Source: UTCHB3 sp964531325
GTDB taxonomy: Bacteria > Bacteroidota > Ignavibacteria > Ignavibacteriales > Ignavibacteriaceae
DNA length: 64,000 bases
Assembly (NCBI GenBank): GCA_964531325.1
Contig: CAZHCW010000019.1
Span: 1-64,000, forward strand
Reading direction: 5' to 3'
In this document: positions 8,591 to 16,062 of the stretch, in pieces
Layout: each line of letters opens with the position of its first letter
How positions within the stretch are numbered: position 1 is the first letter of the stretch
The notes under the pieces: model-generated
What the model was told of the DNA's origin: nothing
The model's input: the letters and a program-made list of their open reading frames with translations, nothing else
Database searches by the model: none
Program-made: the position numbers and the translations under genes

Positions 8591-8621
8591 GATATTCACG
8601 ATGTCAAAAGATATTCACGAT
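8591..8621. repeat. Direct repeat GATATTCACGAT x2
   Basis: GATATTCACGAT occurs exactly at 8591-8602 and again at 8610-8621, 7 bp apart, inside the repeat-rich gap. No neighbouring gene start is close enough to make an operator likely, so it is listed as repeat material. Confidence 0.5.
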
Positions 8622-8660
8622 TGTTAGCTCAAAAACAATAATCCCCACCTCTAAATCCAT

Positions 8661-8743
8661 TTGCCCCGGCAGGGGTTTCGATGGGTAGAGATAGGTATAT
8701 CCAACAACAAAATTATCCCTGGCGGGGATTGAATATTCGTAGC
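8661..8743. repeat. Pair of GC-rich CCCCGGCAGGGG / CCCTGGCGGGG elements
   Basis: TGCCCCGGCAGGGGTTTCG (from about 8662) and ATCCCTGGCGGGGATTGAATATTCGTAGC (in part 8715-8742) are two GC-rich near-palindromes in an AT-rich gap. The second, a dyad followed by TTGAATATTCGTAGC, resembles a repeat I have met in Bacteroidota/Chlorobi intergenic DNA (GCCGGGGTTGAATATCGG type). This assignment rests on memory and needs a genome search. Confidence 0.45.
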
Positions 8744-8887
8744 TAATTTGTTTTGTGCATTCCCAACTTCTTATCCTCCAGCAGAGTTCGTAATTATGAT
8801 GAAGTTCTTAAATTAAATAATACAAATTTGAAGATTCTTAAAATCTTAAATAAACCACACAATTATTTTATAATCAAAACGAATCGA

Positions 8888-9688
8888 ATGAAAAAAGAAA
8901 ATAATTATTTAGAAATTAATCGGCAGTCGTGGAACAATAGGGTGGAGACACATTTAAAATCGAAGTTCTACGACCTTGATAATTTTATCAAAGGAAAAAC
9001 CTCTTTAAATAGTATTGAGTTGGATTTACTTGGAGATGTAAAAGGAAAATCAATTTTGCATCTACAATGTCATTTTGGGCAGGATTCTATTTCTTTCTCC
9101 AGACTAGGAGCAGAGGTAACAGGTGTTGACCTGTCGGACAAAGCAATTGAAGCAGCAAAACAGCTAAACGAAGATACCAACTCAAAAACAATTTTTATCT
9201 GTTGTGATATCTACGATTTGCCAAATCACATAGACAAACAATTTGATATTATTTTTACAAGTTATGGAACGATTGGGTGGTTGCCCGATCTGGATAAATG
9301 GGCGAAAATCATTTCACAATTTCTAAAACCAAACGGACAGTTTGTGTTTGTAGAGTTCCATCCTGTGGTTTGGATGTTTGATGATAATTTTGAAAAGATA
9401 GGATATAATTATTTTAAGTCAGATGCCATTGTGGAAACTGAGAGTGGCACTTACGCTGATAAATCCGCTGAAATTGTCCTGGAATCTGTTTCGTGGAATC
9501 ACAGTTTGAGTGAAGTAATTGGCAGTTTGATAAAAAACGGACTCGAAATAAATTCCTTTGAAGAATATGATTATTCACCTTACAACTGCTTTAACAAAAC
9601 AACCGAGTTTGAAGAAGGAAAATATCGCATTGAACATTTGGGCGACAAAATTCCAATGGTCTATTCCATTATGGCTAAAAAGAAATAA
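8888..9688 (+). CDS. Class I SAM-dependent methyltransferase
   Basis: A 266-aa soluble methyltransferase with SAM motif I ILHLQCHFGQD (near 56-66), motif II VTGVDLSDKAIEAA, and the later blocks FDIIFTSYGTIGWLPD and NGQFVFVEFHP. This is the Methyltransf_25/11 type with no substrate that I can name. The frame is open from 8753, but the family begins shortly before NRQSWNNRV, so I choose ATG 8888. The gene stands alone between a repeat-rich gap and a bidirectional terminator. It is noticeably AT-rich. This could suggest a late arrival, but the evidence is thin. Confidence 0.8.
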   Translation: MKKENNYLEINRQSWNNRVETHLKSKFYDLDNFIKGKTSLNSIELDLLGDVKGKSILHLQCHFGQDSISFSRLGAEVTGVDLSDKAIEAAKQLNEDTNSKTIFICCDIYDLPNHIDKQFDIIFTSYGTIGWLPDLDKWAKIISQFLKPNGQFVFVEFHPVVWMFDDNFEKIGYNYFKSDAIVETESGTYADKSAEIVLESVSWNHSLSEVIGSLIKNGLEINSFEEYDYSPYNCFNKTTEFEEGKYRIEHLGDKIPMVYSIMAKKK

Positions 9689-9725
9689 AAAAAGCCTTGA
9701 CACTTTGCAGCATCAAGGCTTTATA
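9687..9725. terminator. Bidirectional terminator between methyltransferase and tRNA-Arg
   Basis: AAAGCCTTGA (9691-9700) pairs with TCAAGGCTTT (9713-9722) over 10 bp. A-rich sequence on the left gives a T-run on the minus strand for the tRNA transcript, while TTTATAAT follows on the plus strand for the methyltransferase. Confidence 0.8.
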
Positions 9726-9727
9726 AT

Positions 9728-9804
9728 TGGTACACCCGGAAGGAATCGAACCCTCAACCTTTTGATCCGTAGTCAAACGCTCTATCCAATTGAGCTACGG
9801 GTGC
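9728..9804 (-). tRNA. tRNA-Arg, anticodon ACG
   Basis: Read on the minus strand the 77 nt fold as a full cloverleaf. The acceptor is GCACCCG/CGGGTGT with a G1-U72 pair, the D-arm is GCTC...GAGC, and the anticodon stem TTTGA/TCAAA encloses the loop CTACGGA with anticodon ACG. The variable loop is AGGTT, the T-arm GAGGG/CCTTC with loop TTCGATT, then discriminator A and an encoded CCA. A34 is the target of TadA, encoded at 7916-8377. A good promoter lies upstream at 9821-9851 and a terminator downstream. Confidence 0.96.
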
Positions 9805-9820
9805 ATCAAATTTTAGCTTA

Positions 9821-9851
9821 CAAATATACGGGTTTTTGCCGTTTTATCAAA
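9821..9851 (-). promoter_or_regulatory. Bacteroidota-type promoter of tRNA-Arg
   Basis: On the minus strand TTTG (9851-9848) is followed after exactly 19 bp by TATATTTG (9828-9821). This is a full match to the Bacteroidota housekeeping consensus TTTG-N19-TAnnTTTG. The -7 element ends 17 nt before the mature tRNA. It is the best promoter in the window and supports the placement of the organism. Confidence 0.75.
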
Positions 9852-9853
9852 AC

Positions 9854-10606
9854 TTACTTTTTGTTTCTGTAATAGATTGAATAGATTCCTATCAGGTTCA
9901 GGAATGGTTCGTGCTGAAACGGAATTTGCAGGTGTGGAATCAGTGCTTCGGCGTAACCACCCGTGATAAAAATTTTCATATCTCCTGACAGAGTCGAAAA
10001 ATGATTGTAAACCCTCTCCACCAGACCAATAGTAGAGTTAATGATTCCTGATCTAATAGAATTATCAGTGGTATTTCCAAGAAAACCGGAGGTATTAAAA
10101 TGCTCAATTAGGGGAAGTTTTGAGGTATGATGATTGAGTGCCGCATTCATAATTTTTAAGCCCGGAGCAATCATTCCACCTGTGAAAACGGGGCTTTTGC
10201 CGACATGCAGAACATTCACGGTAGTTGCAGTACCAAAATCGAAAGTAATAATATAATCATAGTCCATGAGAGAATTATCGAGTTCAAGCAGATGTTTAGC
10301 ACCTGAGATTGAACAAAGCCTGTCGATACCCAACCCGGAGATGGGAGAGTAGTTAATCGAAAAACCAAAATCCAGATTATGATCAATCAAAAAAAGATCA
10401 GTATTTGGATGATTTTTTAGAATACCTTCCATCAATGATGTCTGTTTGGGAACAACGGAGGAGAGCACCACATCAATTTTACTTCCATAAATCAACGGTT
10501 TTATTTCGAGCGGGTCGTCGATAATCAAAGTCCTGATAAGTTCTGAATTGTAAAACTCACCAGTTTTAATTCTTGTGTTGCCTATATCAATAGTAATTAC
10601 TTTCAT
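9854..10606 (-). CDS. coaX: Type III pantothenate kinase
   Basis: CoaX phosphorylates pantothenate, the first step to coenzyme A; type III enzymes need a monovalent cation and escape CoA feedback. The 250 aa show the ASKHA-fold phosphate-1 motif TIDIGNT with D7, GIDRLCSISGA in the middle, the phosphate-2 motif TFDFGTATTVNVL and GGMIAPGL. It overlaps birA by 4 bp, a pairing common in bacteria (BirA-CoaX), so the two cofactor genes are likely made from one mRNA. Confidence 0.95.
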   Translation of the reverse strand: MKVITIDIGNTRIKTGEFYNSELIRTLIIDDPLEIKPLIYGSKIDVVLSSVVPKQTSLMEGILKNHPNTDLFLIDHNLDFGFSINYSPISGLGIDRLCSISGAKHLLELDNSLMDYDYIITFDFGTATTVNVLHVGKSPVFTGGMIAPGLKIMNAALNHHTSKLPLIEHFNTSGFLGNTTDNSIRSGIINSTIGLVERVYNHFSTLSGDMKIFITGGYAEALIPHLQIPFQHEPFLNLIGIYSIYYRNKK

Positions 10607-11379
10607 AATGCAGAGACATCTCCAAAAGTGATTATCCTTTTGTCTTCATTTGAATCGAGCAGAATAAGATGTCCTTTTTCATTAATATCGGCAAAAATAC
10701 CTCTTATTTCCTCGTCACCTGCTTTAATAGTGATCTTGTCACCAAGCATTTTGCAGAATGGTCTCCACTCCTCAACAATTGCAGAAGGGGAGCGTTCAAG
10801 TTTTTCGAGTGTGTCTTCGAAGTTTAAGAGTAATTCAGCGAGAAGTTTTTCTCTTGAAACATATTGTTTAAGTTCCATTCTGATCGAGGTGGGCTCAACA
10901 AGATAACCCGAATGAAAATTTGCCTGGTTAACATTTATTCCAATGCCAATTGCAACCCTGTTCATTTTGTCGCCTTGTGAGACGGATTCACACAAAATTC
11001 CGGCCACTTTTCTGGTGCCGATGAGTACATCATTGGGCCACTTCAGGTTCGTTTTAATCATGTGGAGATTTTCGATTGACTTTGCAACCACCAGTGAAGC
11101 TGCCAGATTCAGGAGCTGTGGTTCAGGAATATTTCTATCCTTTAGATCGAGGAAAATTGTAAAAGTAAGGTTTTGTCCCCGGCTTGAAACCCACTTTCTG
11201 TCAAGTCGCCCACGCCCGGCCGTCTGGAACTCTGAAAACACCACAGTTCCATCGGTTTTAATTTCATTTGCCCGATCCAAAACAAAACTGTTTGTGGATT
11301 CCGTCTCTTCCAGATAAATGAAGTTACGGCCTATGTATTCGGTCTCAAGTTTAATATCAAATTCTTCTATTTCAAACAT
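10603..11379 (-). CDS. birA: Biotin-[acetyl-CoA-carboxylase] ligase
   Basis: BirA makes biotinyl-AMP and attaches biotin to carrier lysines; the probable target in this window is the carrier at 26424-26924. Key blocks are STNSF, the biotin loop GRGRLDRKW, NLTFTIFL, KWPNDVLI and KVAGILCE. There is no N-terminal winged helix, so it is a group I ligase without repressor function. The frame opens with a TTG at 11412. I prefer the second ATG of an ATGATG pair (11379), which has GAGG 5 nt upstream. The shared gap to dnaK holds striking repeats. Confidence 0.92.
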   Translation of the reverse strand: MFEIEEFDIKLETEYIGRNFIYLEETESTNSFVLDRANEIKTDGTVVFSEFQTAGRGRLDRKWVSSRGQNLTFTIFLDLKDRNIPEPQLLNLAASLVVAKSIENLHMIKTNLKWPNDVLIGTRKVAGILCESVSQGDKMNRVAIGIGINVNQANFHSGYLVEPTSIRMELKQYVSREKLLAELLLNFEDTLEKLERSPSAIVEEWRPFCKMLGDKITIKAGDEEIRGIFADINEKGHLILLDSNEDKRIITFGDVSAL

Positions 11380-11412
11380 CATATCCTCAATCAATGACAA
11401 AACATCATACAA

Positions 11413-11436
11413 TATGACATACTGTATGACATACTA
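11413..11436. repeat. 12-bp tandem repeat TATGACATACTG/A upstream of birA and dnaK
   Basis: TATGACATACTG (11413-11424) is followed at once by TATGACATACTA (11425-11436). The junction also makes the odd palindrome CATAC-T-GTATG (11418-11428). It abuts the upstream end of birA, in the gap shared with divergent dnaK, and so may be an operator. No known regulator motif is matched. Confidence 0.45.
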
Positions 11437-11489
11437 TAAATAATCCTGTAAAAAAAACCTCTAAAACAGAGGATTTTGCTCTTGGCATG

Positions 11490-11514
11490 TTAATTGCAGT
11501 ATTAGTGCAATTAA
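11490..11514. promoter_or_regulatory. Perfect 9-bp inverted repeat upstream of dnaK
   Basis: TTAATTGCA (11490-11498) and TGCAATTAA (11506-11514) are exact reverse complements separated by GTATTAG, 45 bp before the dnaK start. It differs from the CIRCE element (TTAGCACTC-N9-GAGTGCTAA) in sequence and spacing. TTTG at 11475-11478 and a poor -7-like TATTAGTG (11500-11507) inside the dyad would place it over the promoter. It is a candidate operator; a plain mRNA hairpin is the alternative. Confidence 0.5.
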
Positions 11515-11559
11515 AAAAAAATCAGATTTGAAAACAAATTTACGAAAAGGAGAATTAAA

Positions 11560-13473
11560 ATGGGAAAAATCATTGGAATTGATTTAGGTACCACTAATTC
11601 ATGCGTATCCGTGATGGAAGGCAACGAACCCGTTGTAATACCAAATGCGGAAGGAACAAGAACTACCCCGTCGGTAGTGGCTTTCACAAAAACAGGTGAA
11701 AGACTTGTTGGACAGGCTGCCAAAAGACAGGCGATTACAAACCCTAAAAAGACAATCTTCTCCATAAAAAGGTTCATGGGAAGAAGAGTTGATGAAGTAA
11801 AAGACGAATCGACAAAAGTTCCTTACAAAATTTTACCGGGAGACGACAACGCTGCCAGAGTTGACATCGACAGCAAACTTTATTCACCACAAGAGATCAG
11901 TGCAATGGTTCTTCAAAAAATGAAGAAAACTGCCGAAGATTATTTGGGTGAAGAAGTTACTGAAGCAGTAATAACGGTTCCTGCATACTTTAACGATGCT
12001 CAAAGACAGGCAACTAAAGATGCCGGTGAAATCGCAGGTTTGAAAGTTCGCAGAATTATCAACGAACCAACTGCTGCTGCACTTGCTTATGGACTCGATA
12101 AAAAAGGAAAAGAAGAAACAGTTGCAGTTTATGATCTTGGTGGTGGAACTTTTGACATCTCGATCCTCACAATAGGAGATGGAGTGTTTGAGGTTAAGTC
12201 AACAAGTGGTGACACACACCTTGGTGGTGATGATTTTGATCAAAGATTGATCGATTATCTCGCTGATGAATTTAAAAAAGAAGAACAGATTGATTTAAGA
12301 AATGATCCAATGGCACTTCAGAGACTTAAAGAAGCTGCCGAGAAAGCCAAAATTGAACTTTCATCGTCAGTTTCAACTGATGTAAATCTGCCATTTATCA
12401 CTGCAACTCAGGATGGTCCAAAACACCTTGTTCAGACCATAACCAGAGCAAAATTTGAAAACCTTGTTGGCGACCTCATCGAAAGAACCCGCATTCCATG
12501 TGAACAGGCGATTAAAGATGCAGGCGTGTCAAAGAGTGAGATCAACGAAGTAATCCTTGTTGGTGGTTCAACCCGTGTTCCTGCAGTTCAGGAACTCGTG
12601 AAAAGTCTTTTTGGAAAAGATCCACACAAGGGTGTAAATCCTGATGAAGTGGTGGCAATTGGTGCATCGATTCAGGGTGGAGTTCTTAGCGGAGATGTTA
12701 AACATGTGCTTCTGCTTGATGTTACACCATTGTCGTTGGGAATTGAAACTCTTGGTGGAGTGATGACAACCATGATTCCTGCGAATACTACAATCCCGAC
12801 CAAGAAAACAGAAACTTTTTCGACCGCTGCCGATAGTCAGCCTTCAGTTGAGATTCATGTTCTTCAGGGCGAAAGGCCAATGGCAAACGACAACAGATCG
12901 CTCGGTAGATTCAATCTCGACGGTATTCCACCAGCACCGAGAGGAGTTCCGCAGATCGAAGTAAGTTTCGACATTGATGCAAATGGTATCCTGCATGTCT
13001 CAGCAAAAGACAAAGGCACCGGAAAAGAACAATCGATTAAAATCACAGGCTCCGGTGGGTTAAACCAGGATGAGATTGATAGAATGAAAAGGAATGCACA
13101 GGAGAATGCTGTTGAAGACAAGAAGAAAAAAGATCTTGTGGAAGCAAAAAATACAGCAGAAAATTTGATTTTCCAGACTAAAAAACAGATGGAAGAATTA
13201 AAAGATAAAATAACTCCTGACCAGAAAAGCAAACTTGAAGCTGAAATCTCCAGACTTGAGGATGCTGTTAAGACTGAAAATGCCGACACCATTAAATCAG
13301 CTCTTGATCAGTTCCAAAAAGCCTGGGCGGAAATTTCACAGTCGCTCTATCAGCAGCAGGGACCACCAAACCCTGACATGGGTGGAAACTTTGATCCAAA
13401 TGCACAACAATCTGCCGAAGCTCAACCTGAAAAGGAAAAGAATGTTGAAGACGCAGAGTTCAAAGAAGTGTAA
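11560..13473 (+). CDS. dnaK: Chaperone protein DnaK (Hsp70)
   Basis: DnaK binds unfolded segments of proteins in an ATP cycle driven by DnaJ and GrpE. The 637-aa protein opens with the phosphate-1 loop IGIDLGTTNSCV, then has PAYFNDAQRQATKDAG, AVYDLGGGTFDISIL and VGGSTRVPAVQ in the nucleotide-binding domain, LLLDVTPLSLGIET at the start of the substrate domain, and an acidic tail DAEFKEV in place of the textbook EEVD. AAAGGAG precedes the ATG well. It stands alone between a palindrome-rich leader and a strong terminator; neither dnaJ nor grpE is near. Confidence 0.98.
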   Translation: MGKIIGIDLGTTNSCVSVMEGNEPVVIPNAEGTRTTPSVVAFTKTGERLVGQAAKRQAITNPKKTIFSIKRFMGRRVDEVKDESTKVPYKILPGDDNAARVDIDSKLYSPQEISAMVLQKMKKTAEDYLGEEVTEAVITVPAYFNDAQRQATKDAGEIAGLKVRRIINEPTAAALAYGLDKKGKEETVAVYDLGGGTFDISILTIGDGVFEVKSTSGDTHLGGDDFDQRLIDYLADEFKKEEQIDLRNDPMALQRLKEAAEKAKIELSSSVSTDVNLPFITATQDGPKHLVQTITRAKFENLVGDLIERTRIPCEQAIKDAGVSKSEINEVILVGGSTRVPAVQELVKSLFGKDPHKGVNPDEVVAIGASIQGGVLSGDVKHVLLLDVTPLSLGIETLGGVMTTMIPANTTIPTKKTETFSTAADSQPSVEIHVLQGERPMANDNRSLGRFNLDGIPPAPRGVPQIEVSFDIDANGILHVSAKDKGTGKEQSIKITGSGGLNQDEIDRMKRNAQENAVEDKKKKDLVEAKNTAENLIFQTKKQMEELKDKITPDQKSKLEAEISRLEDAVKTENADTIKSALDQFQKAWAEISQSLYQQQGPPNPDMGGNFDPNAQQSAEAQPEKEKNVEDAEFKEV

Positions 13474-13534
13474 CTATGCAGTAATCCAATAATGCAGTAA
13501 TATGGATTTATTGGAAATATAAATTAAACAAATG

Positions 13535-13570
13535 AACACTGAGGAATTTACTTTCCTCAGTGTTTTTTTT
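13535..13570 (+). terminator. Intrinsic terminator of dnaK
   Basis: AACACTGAGGAA (13535-13546) pairs perfectly with TTCCTCAGTGTT (13553-13564) over 12 bp around a six-base loop, followed by eight T. It is the strongest terminator in the window. Confidence 0.93.
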
Positions 13571-13597
13571 GTTTTCTAACATCAGAAATTTTTTTAG

Positions 13598-13775
13598 CCC
13601 GCAGATACACGCAGATTAGACGGATTTTCGCAGATGGGTCTCTTTTGAATTATCTCCTCCGTGTTCTCGGTGTGCTCTGTGGTTAAAATTTTTCCTTTGC
13701 GTCCTTTGCGGTTTAATTACCTCTGTGGTTAAAATTTTTCCTTTGCGTCCTTTGCGAACTTTACGGTTTAATTAC
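13598..13775. repeat. Interspersed repeat cluster with tandem copy
   Basis: CGCAGAT occurs at 13600, 13610 and 13629. Then CTCCGTGTTCTCGGTGTGCT leads into two tandem units that begin CTCTGTGGTTAAAATTTTTC and continue CTTTGCGTCCTTTGCG, at 13675 and 13721. Both end GTTTAATTAC; the second has 9 extra bp, AACTTTACG, before that end. Read on the other strand it is the CACAGAG/GCAAAGGACGC style of intergenic repeat that occurs across unrelated bacteria. It lies between the dnaK terminator and the uvrD promoter and interrupts no gene. Function is unknown. Confidence 0.7.
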
Positions 13776-13841
13776 CTTACACCATACGGTTTTACCCTCT
13801 CTAACAGAGCACCAAATCACCCGAAATCCAAAATTTTTTCG

Positions 13842-13849
13842 TATATTTG
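13842..13849 (+). promoter_or_regulatory. -7 element of uvrD promoter
   Basis: TATATTTG matches TAnnTTTG exactly and stands 26 bp before the chosen ATG. No TTTG is found at the -33 distance, so the match is half of the consensus. It lies inside the upstream open frame and therefore supports the shorter protein start. Confidence 0.5.
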
Positions 13850-13874
13850 TAATTCAAAAAAATCAAAAGGTGGT

Positions 13875-16058
13875 ATGTCTCTATTTGATACACTGAATGC
13901 TCAGCAGAAAGCAATCGTAGAATACAACAATGGACCGCAGATACTCATCGCCGGTCCCGGTACGGGAAAATCAAGAGTAATAACTCATAAACTGGCTTAC
14001 CTTATTCAACAAGGTATTGACCCCGAAACTATCCTTTGTGTAACATTTACCAATAAAGCCGCAACTGACCTTAAAAACAAGGTTCGTGAGTTATTGGGAA
14101 AAGATGACATTTCTTTTCCATGGGTGGGTACTTTTCACTCCGTTCTTACCAAAATTTTAAGAGTGGAAGCTAAATCGGTAGGTTATTCAACCAGTTTTTC
14201 GATCTACGACACAGAAGACTCAGAGTCGCTCGTAACTAACATCATTAATGATTTTAACATCAACAGTGAAGCCCTAAATCCAAGGGATGTAACTCGTAAG
14301 ATCAGTTATCTTAAGAATGTGCTTACATTTCCTGAAGACCTTCTAAAAAAAGAAGAGAGAACTTCAGTTGAAGATAAATTCATTAGAGTGTATCAGGAGT
14401 ATCAGAGGAAAATCCGCGAAAACGATTCGATGGACCTTGAAGATTTGATCATCAAATCGATGGAACTTCTAAGAGACAACAAAAAAGCCTTTAACAAGTA
14501 CAAAAAGAAATTTGAACATTTTATTATAGACGAATTTCAAGAGACGAACATGGCACTTTATGAGATCATAAAGATGCTTTGTTCAAAATCGGGTAAAATA
14601 TTTGTGGCCGGAGATGAGGCACAGAGTATCTATAGCTGGAGGGGTGCAAAACCTGAAAACATTGAAAAATTCAAAGAGGAATTTTCACGCGTTAAGGTTT
14701 TTACTTTGGAGTTAAATTACCGTACAACACCTGTATTGATTAAAGCCAGTACCGAAATTTCTGCAAAAAACAGCAGTTATGTTGCAAAGAAGACATATTC
14801 AGAAAATGAAGACGGTGAACCGCTTTCATTAATTAAATGCTCGGATGAGAAGGATGAAGCTTATCAGCTCGCCAAGTTCATCAAAGACGAAATAGCTGAA
14901 AATAAATATTCTTATTGTGATTTTGCAGTTTTATACCGAACAAACAATCAATGTCGTGCTTTTGAGGATGTTTTTGTTGAAGAAGGACTTCCTTTTAAGA
15001 TTTTTGGCGGAATTGAATATTACAAGAGACGCGAGATTAAAGACCTGATTGCTTATCTGAAAGTAATCATCAATCCAAAAGATGAAGAGAGTCTCCTCAG
15101 AATCATGAATTTCCCTCAGAGGGGGATAGGAATGACCACAATCAAAAGGATGATTACATTTTCGAAGAGACATGAAGTTACTTTGTTTGAGACGATGGGT
15201 CGTGTTTTTGAAGTGATAGATATTAAAGAGCGAATTCAAAAGAATGTTAAAAATTTCAAAATTCTCCTCGACAAATATATTATCCTGAAAGATAAACTTT
15301 CAGTTGGTGAATTGACTCATGCACTTGTTGCTGAATTGGAACTTCAGAGGCTTTTTAATGAAGAAACTACTCACGAATCCCTTGATAAAATTGACAGTTT
15401 AAACGACTTTTTAGTATCCATCTCGGAATTCTCGAAGAAAAATCCTGATTCTCCAATCGAGGAATACCTCAGAATTGTAAATCTGATGACAGATCTCGAC
15501 GGAATTGACGAATCGGAAAATGTGATCAAATTAATGACTGTTCACAGTGCTAAAGGGATGCAATTCCCTGTTGTGTTTGTCTCAGGGCTTGAAGAGCAGC
15601 TTTTCCCTCTTTCTACAAAGTTTTCACCTGAAGCAACTATTGAAGAAGAGAGAAGACTTTTTTATGTTGCTGTAACCAGAGCAAAAAGGAAGGTGTTTTT
15701 ATCACACGCCCGTGCCCGTTATCGTTTTGGTGAAGTGGCCTACGAAAATCGTTCCATGTTTATCAACGAGATAGCTCATTCTTTTCTGAAAGAGGAGGAT
15801 GCCAGTCAGAACCGTAAAGGCAGAAAAACCAAAAAAGAGAAGATAATTCAGAAATTTCAATCTATTGGTTATGTTGACTGGGAACAACAAAAAGCCCTTA
15901 TCAAACAAGGTAGCAGAGTTTTTCATGAACAATTTGGACTTGGAAAAGTTATTTCCGTTGTTGGAAACGGGGATAATCAAAAAGTAACGGTTGTTTTTGA
16001 TGGAAACAATATGAAACAACTTATGTTAAAATTTGCGAAACTTAAAGTGCAGAACTAA
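13875..16058 (+). CDS. pcrA: UvrD/PcrA-type superfamily 1 DNA helicase
   Basis: A 3'-5' helicase for nucleotide-excision and replication-fork repair. The 727 aa carry the SF1 motifs in order: I AGPGTGKSRV, Ia TFTNKAA, II FIIDEFQETN, III AGDEAQSIYSWRGA, IV region GGIEYYKRREIKD, V LMTVHSAKGMQFP and VI YVAVTRAKRKV. The C-terminus HEQFGLGKVISV resembles the Tudor-like RNA-polymerase-binding end of PcrA/UvrD. The frame is open to 13725, but that part is repeat DNA plus a promoter. ATG 13875 has AGGTGG before it and starts directly ahead of LNAQQKAIV. Confidence 0.93.
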   Translation: MSLFDTLNAQQKAIVEYNNGPQILIAGPGTGKSRVITHKLAYLIQQGIDPETILCVTFTNKAATDLKNKVRELLGKDDISFPWVGTFHSVLTKILRVEAKSVGYSTSFSIYDTEDSESLVTNIINDFNINSEALNPRDVTRKISYLKNVLTFPEDLLKKEERTSVEDKFIRVYQEYQRKIRENDSMDLEDLIIKSMELLRDNKKAFNKYKKKFEHFIIDEFQETNMALYEIIKMLCSKSGKIFVAGDEAQSIYSWRGAKPENIEKFKEEFSRVKVFTLELNYRTTPVLIKASTEISAKNSSYVAKKTYSENEDGEPLSLIKCSDEKDEAYQLAKFIKDEIAENKYSYCDFAVLYRTNNQCRAFEDVFVEEGLPFKIFGGIEYYKRREIKDLIAYLKVIINPKDEESLLRIMNFPQRGIGMTTIKRMITFSKRHEVTLFETMGRVFEVIDIKERIQKNVKNFKILLDKYIILKDKLSVGELTHALVAELELQRLFNEETTHESLDKIDSLNDFLVSISEFSKKNPDSPIEEYLRIVNLMTDLDGIDESENVIKLMTVHSAKGMQFPVVFVSGLEEQLFPLSTKFSPEATIEEERRLFYVAVTRAKRKVFLSHARARYRFGEVAYENRSMFINEIAHSFLKEEDASQNRKGRKTKKEKIIQKFQSIGYVDWEQQKALIKQGSRVFHEQFGLGKVISVVGNGDNQKVTVVFDGNNMKQLMLKFAKLKVQN

Positions 16059-16062
16059 ATAG

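Larger units (their letters stand above)
8378..8887. other. Repeat-rich gap without a convincing gene
   Basis: About 510 bp between tadA and the divergent methyltransferase. Short frames here do not resemble proteins. The interval is made up largely of repeat pieces (8481-8526, 8591-8621, 8661-8743, listed separately) and an AT-rich leader (8744-8887) before the methyltransferase. No clear TAnnTTTG promoter was found for either neighbour. Confidence 0.5.

Noticed and set aside
8402..8599. Minus-strand 65-aa reading frame
   Set aside because: It translates the GGATAAAAC repeat and has no ribosome binding site or protein-like composition.
8753..8887. Longer start of the methyltransferase at 8753
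   Set aside because: The added residues come from AT-rich leader DNA behind repeat elements, and the family begins near ATG 8888.
11490..11514. CIRCE element for HrcA
   Set aside because: Half-sites TTAATTGCA and 7-bp spacing do not match TTAGCACTC with a 9-bp spacing.
13598..13775. CRISPR array
   Set aside because: Only two adjoining units without unique spacers; no cas genes in the window.
13725..13874. N-terminal extension of the UvrD/PcrA protein by 50 residues
   Set aside because: The extension translates repeat DNA (LRPLRTLR) and a promoter-like TATATTTG. ATG 13875 has AGGTGG before it and begins at the family start.
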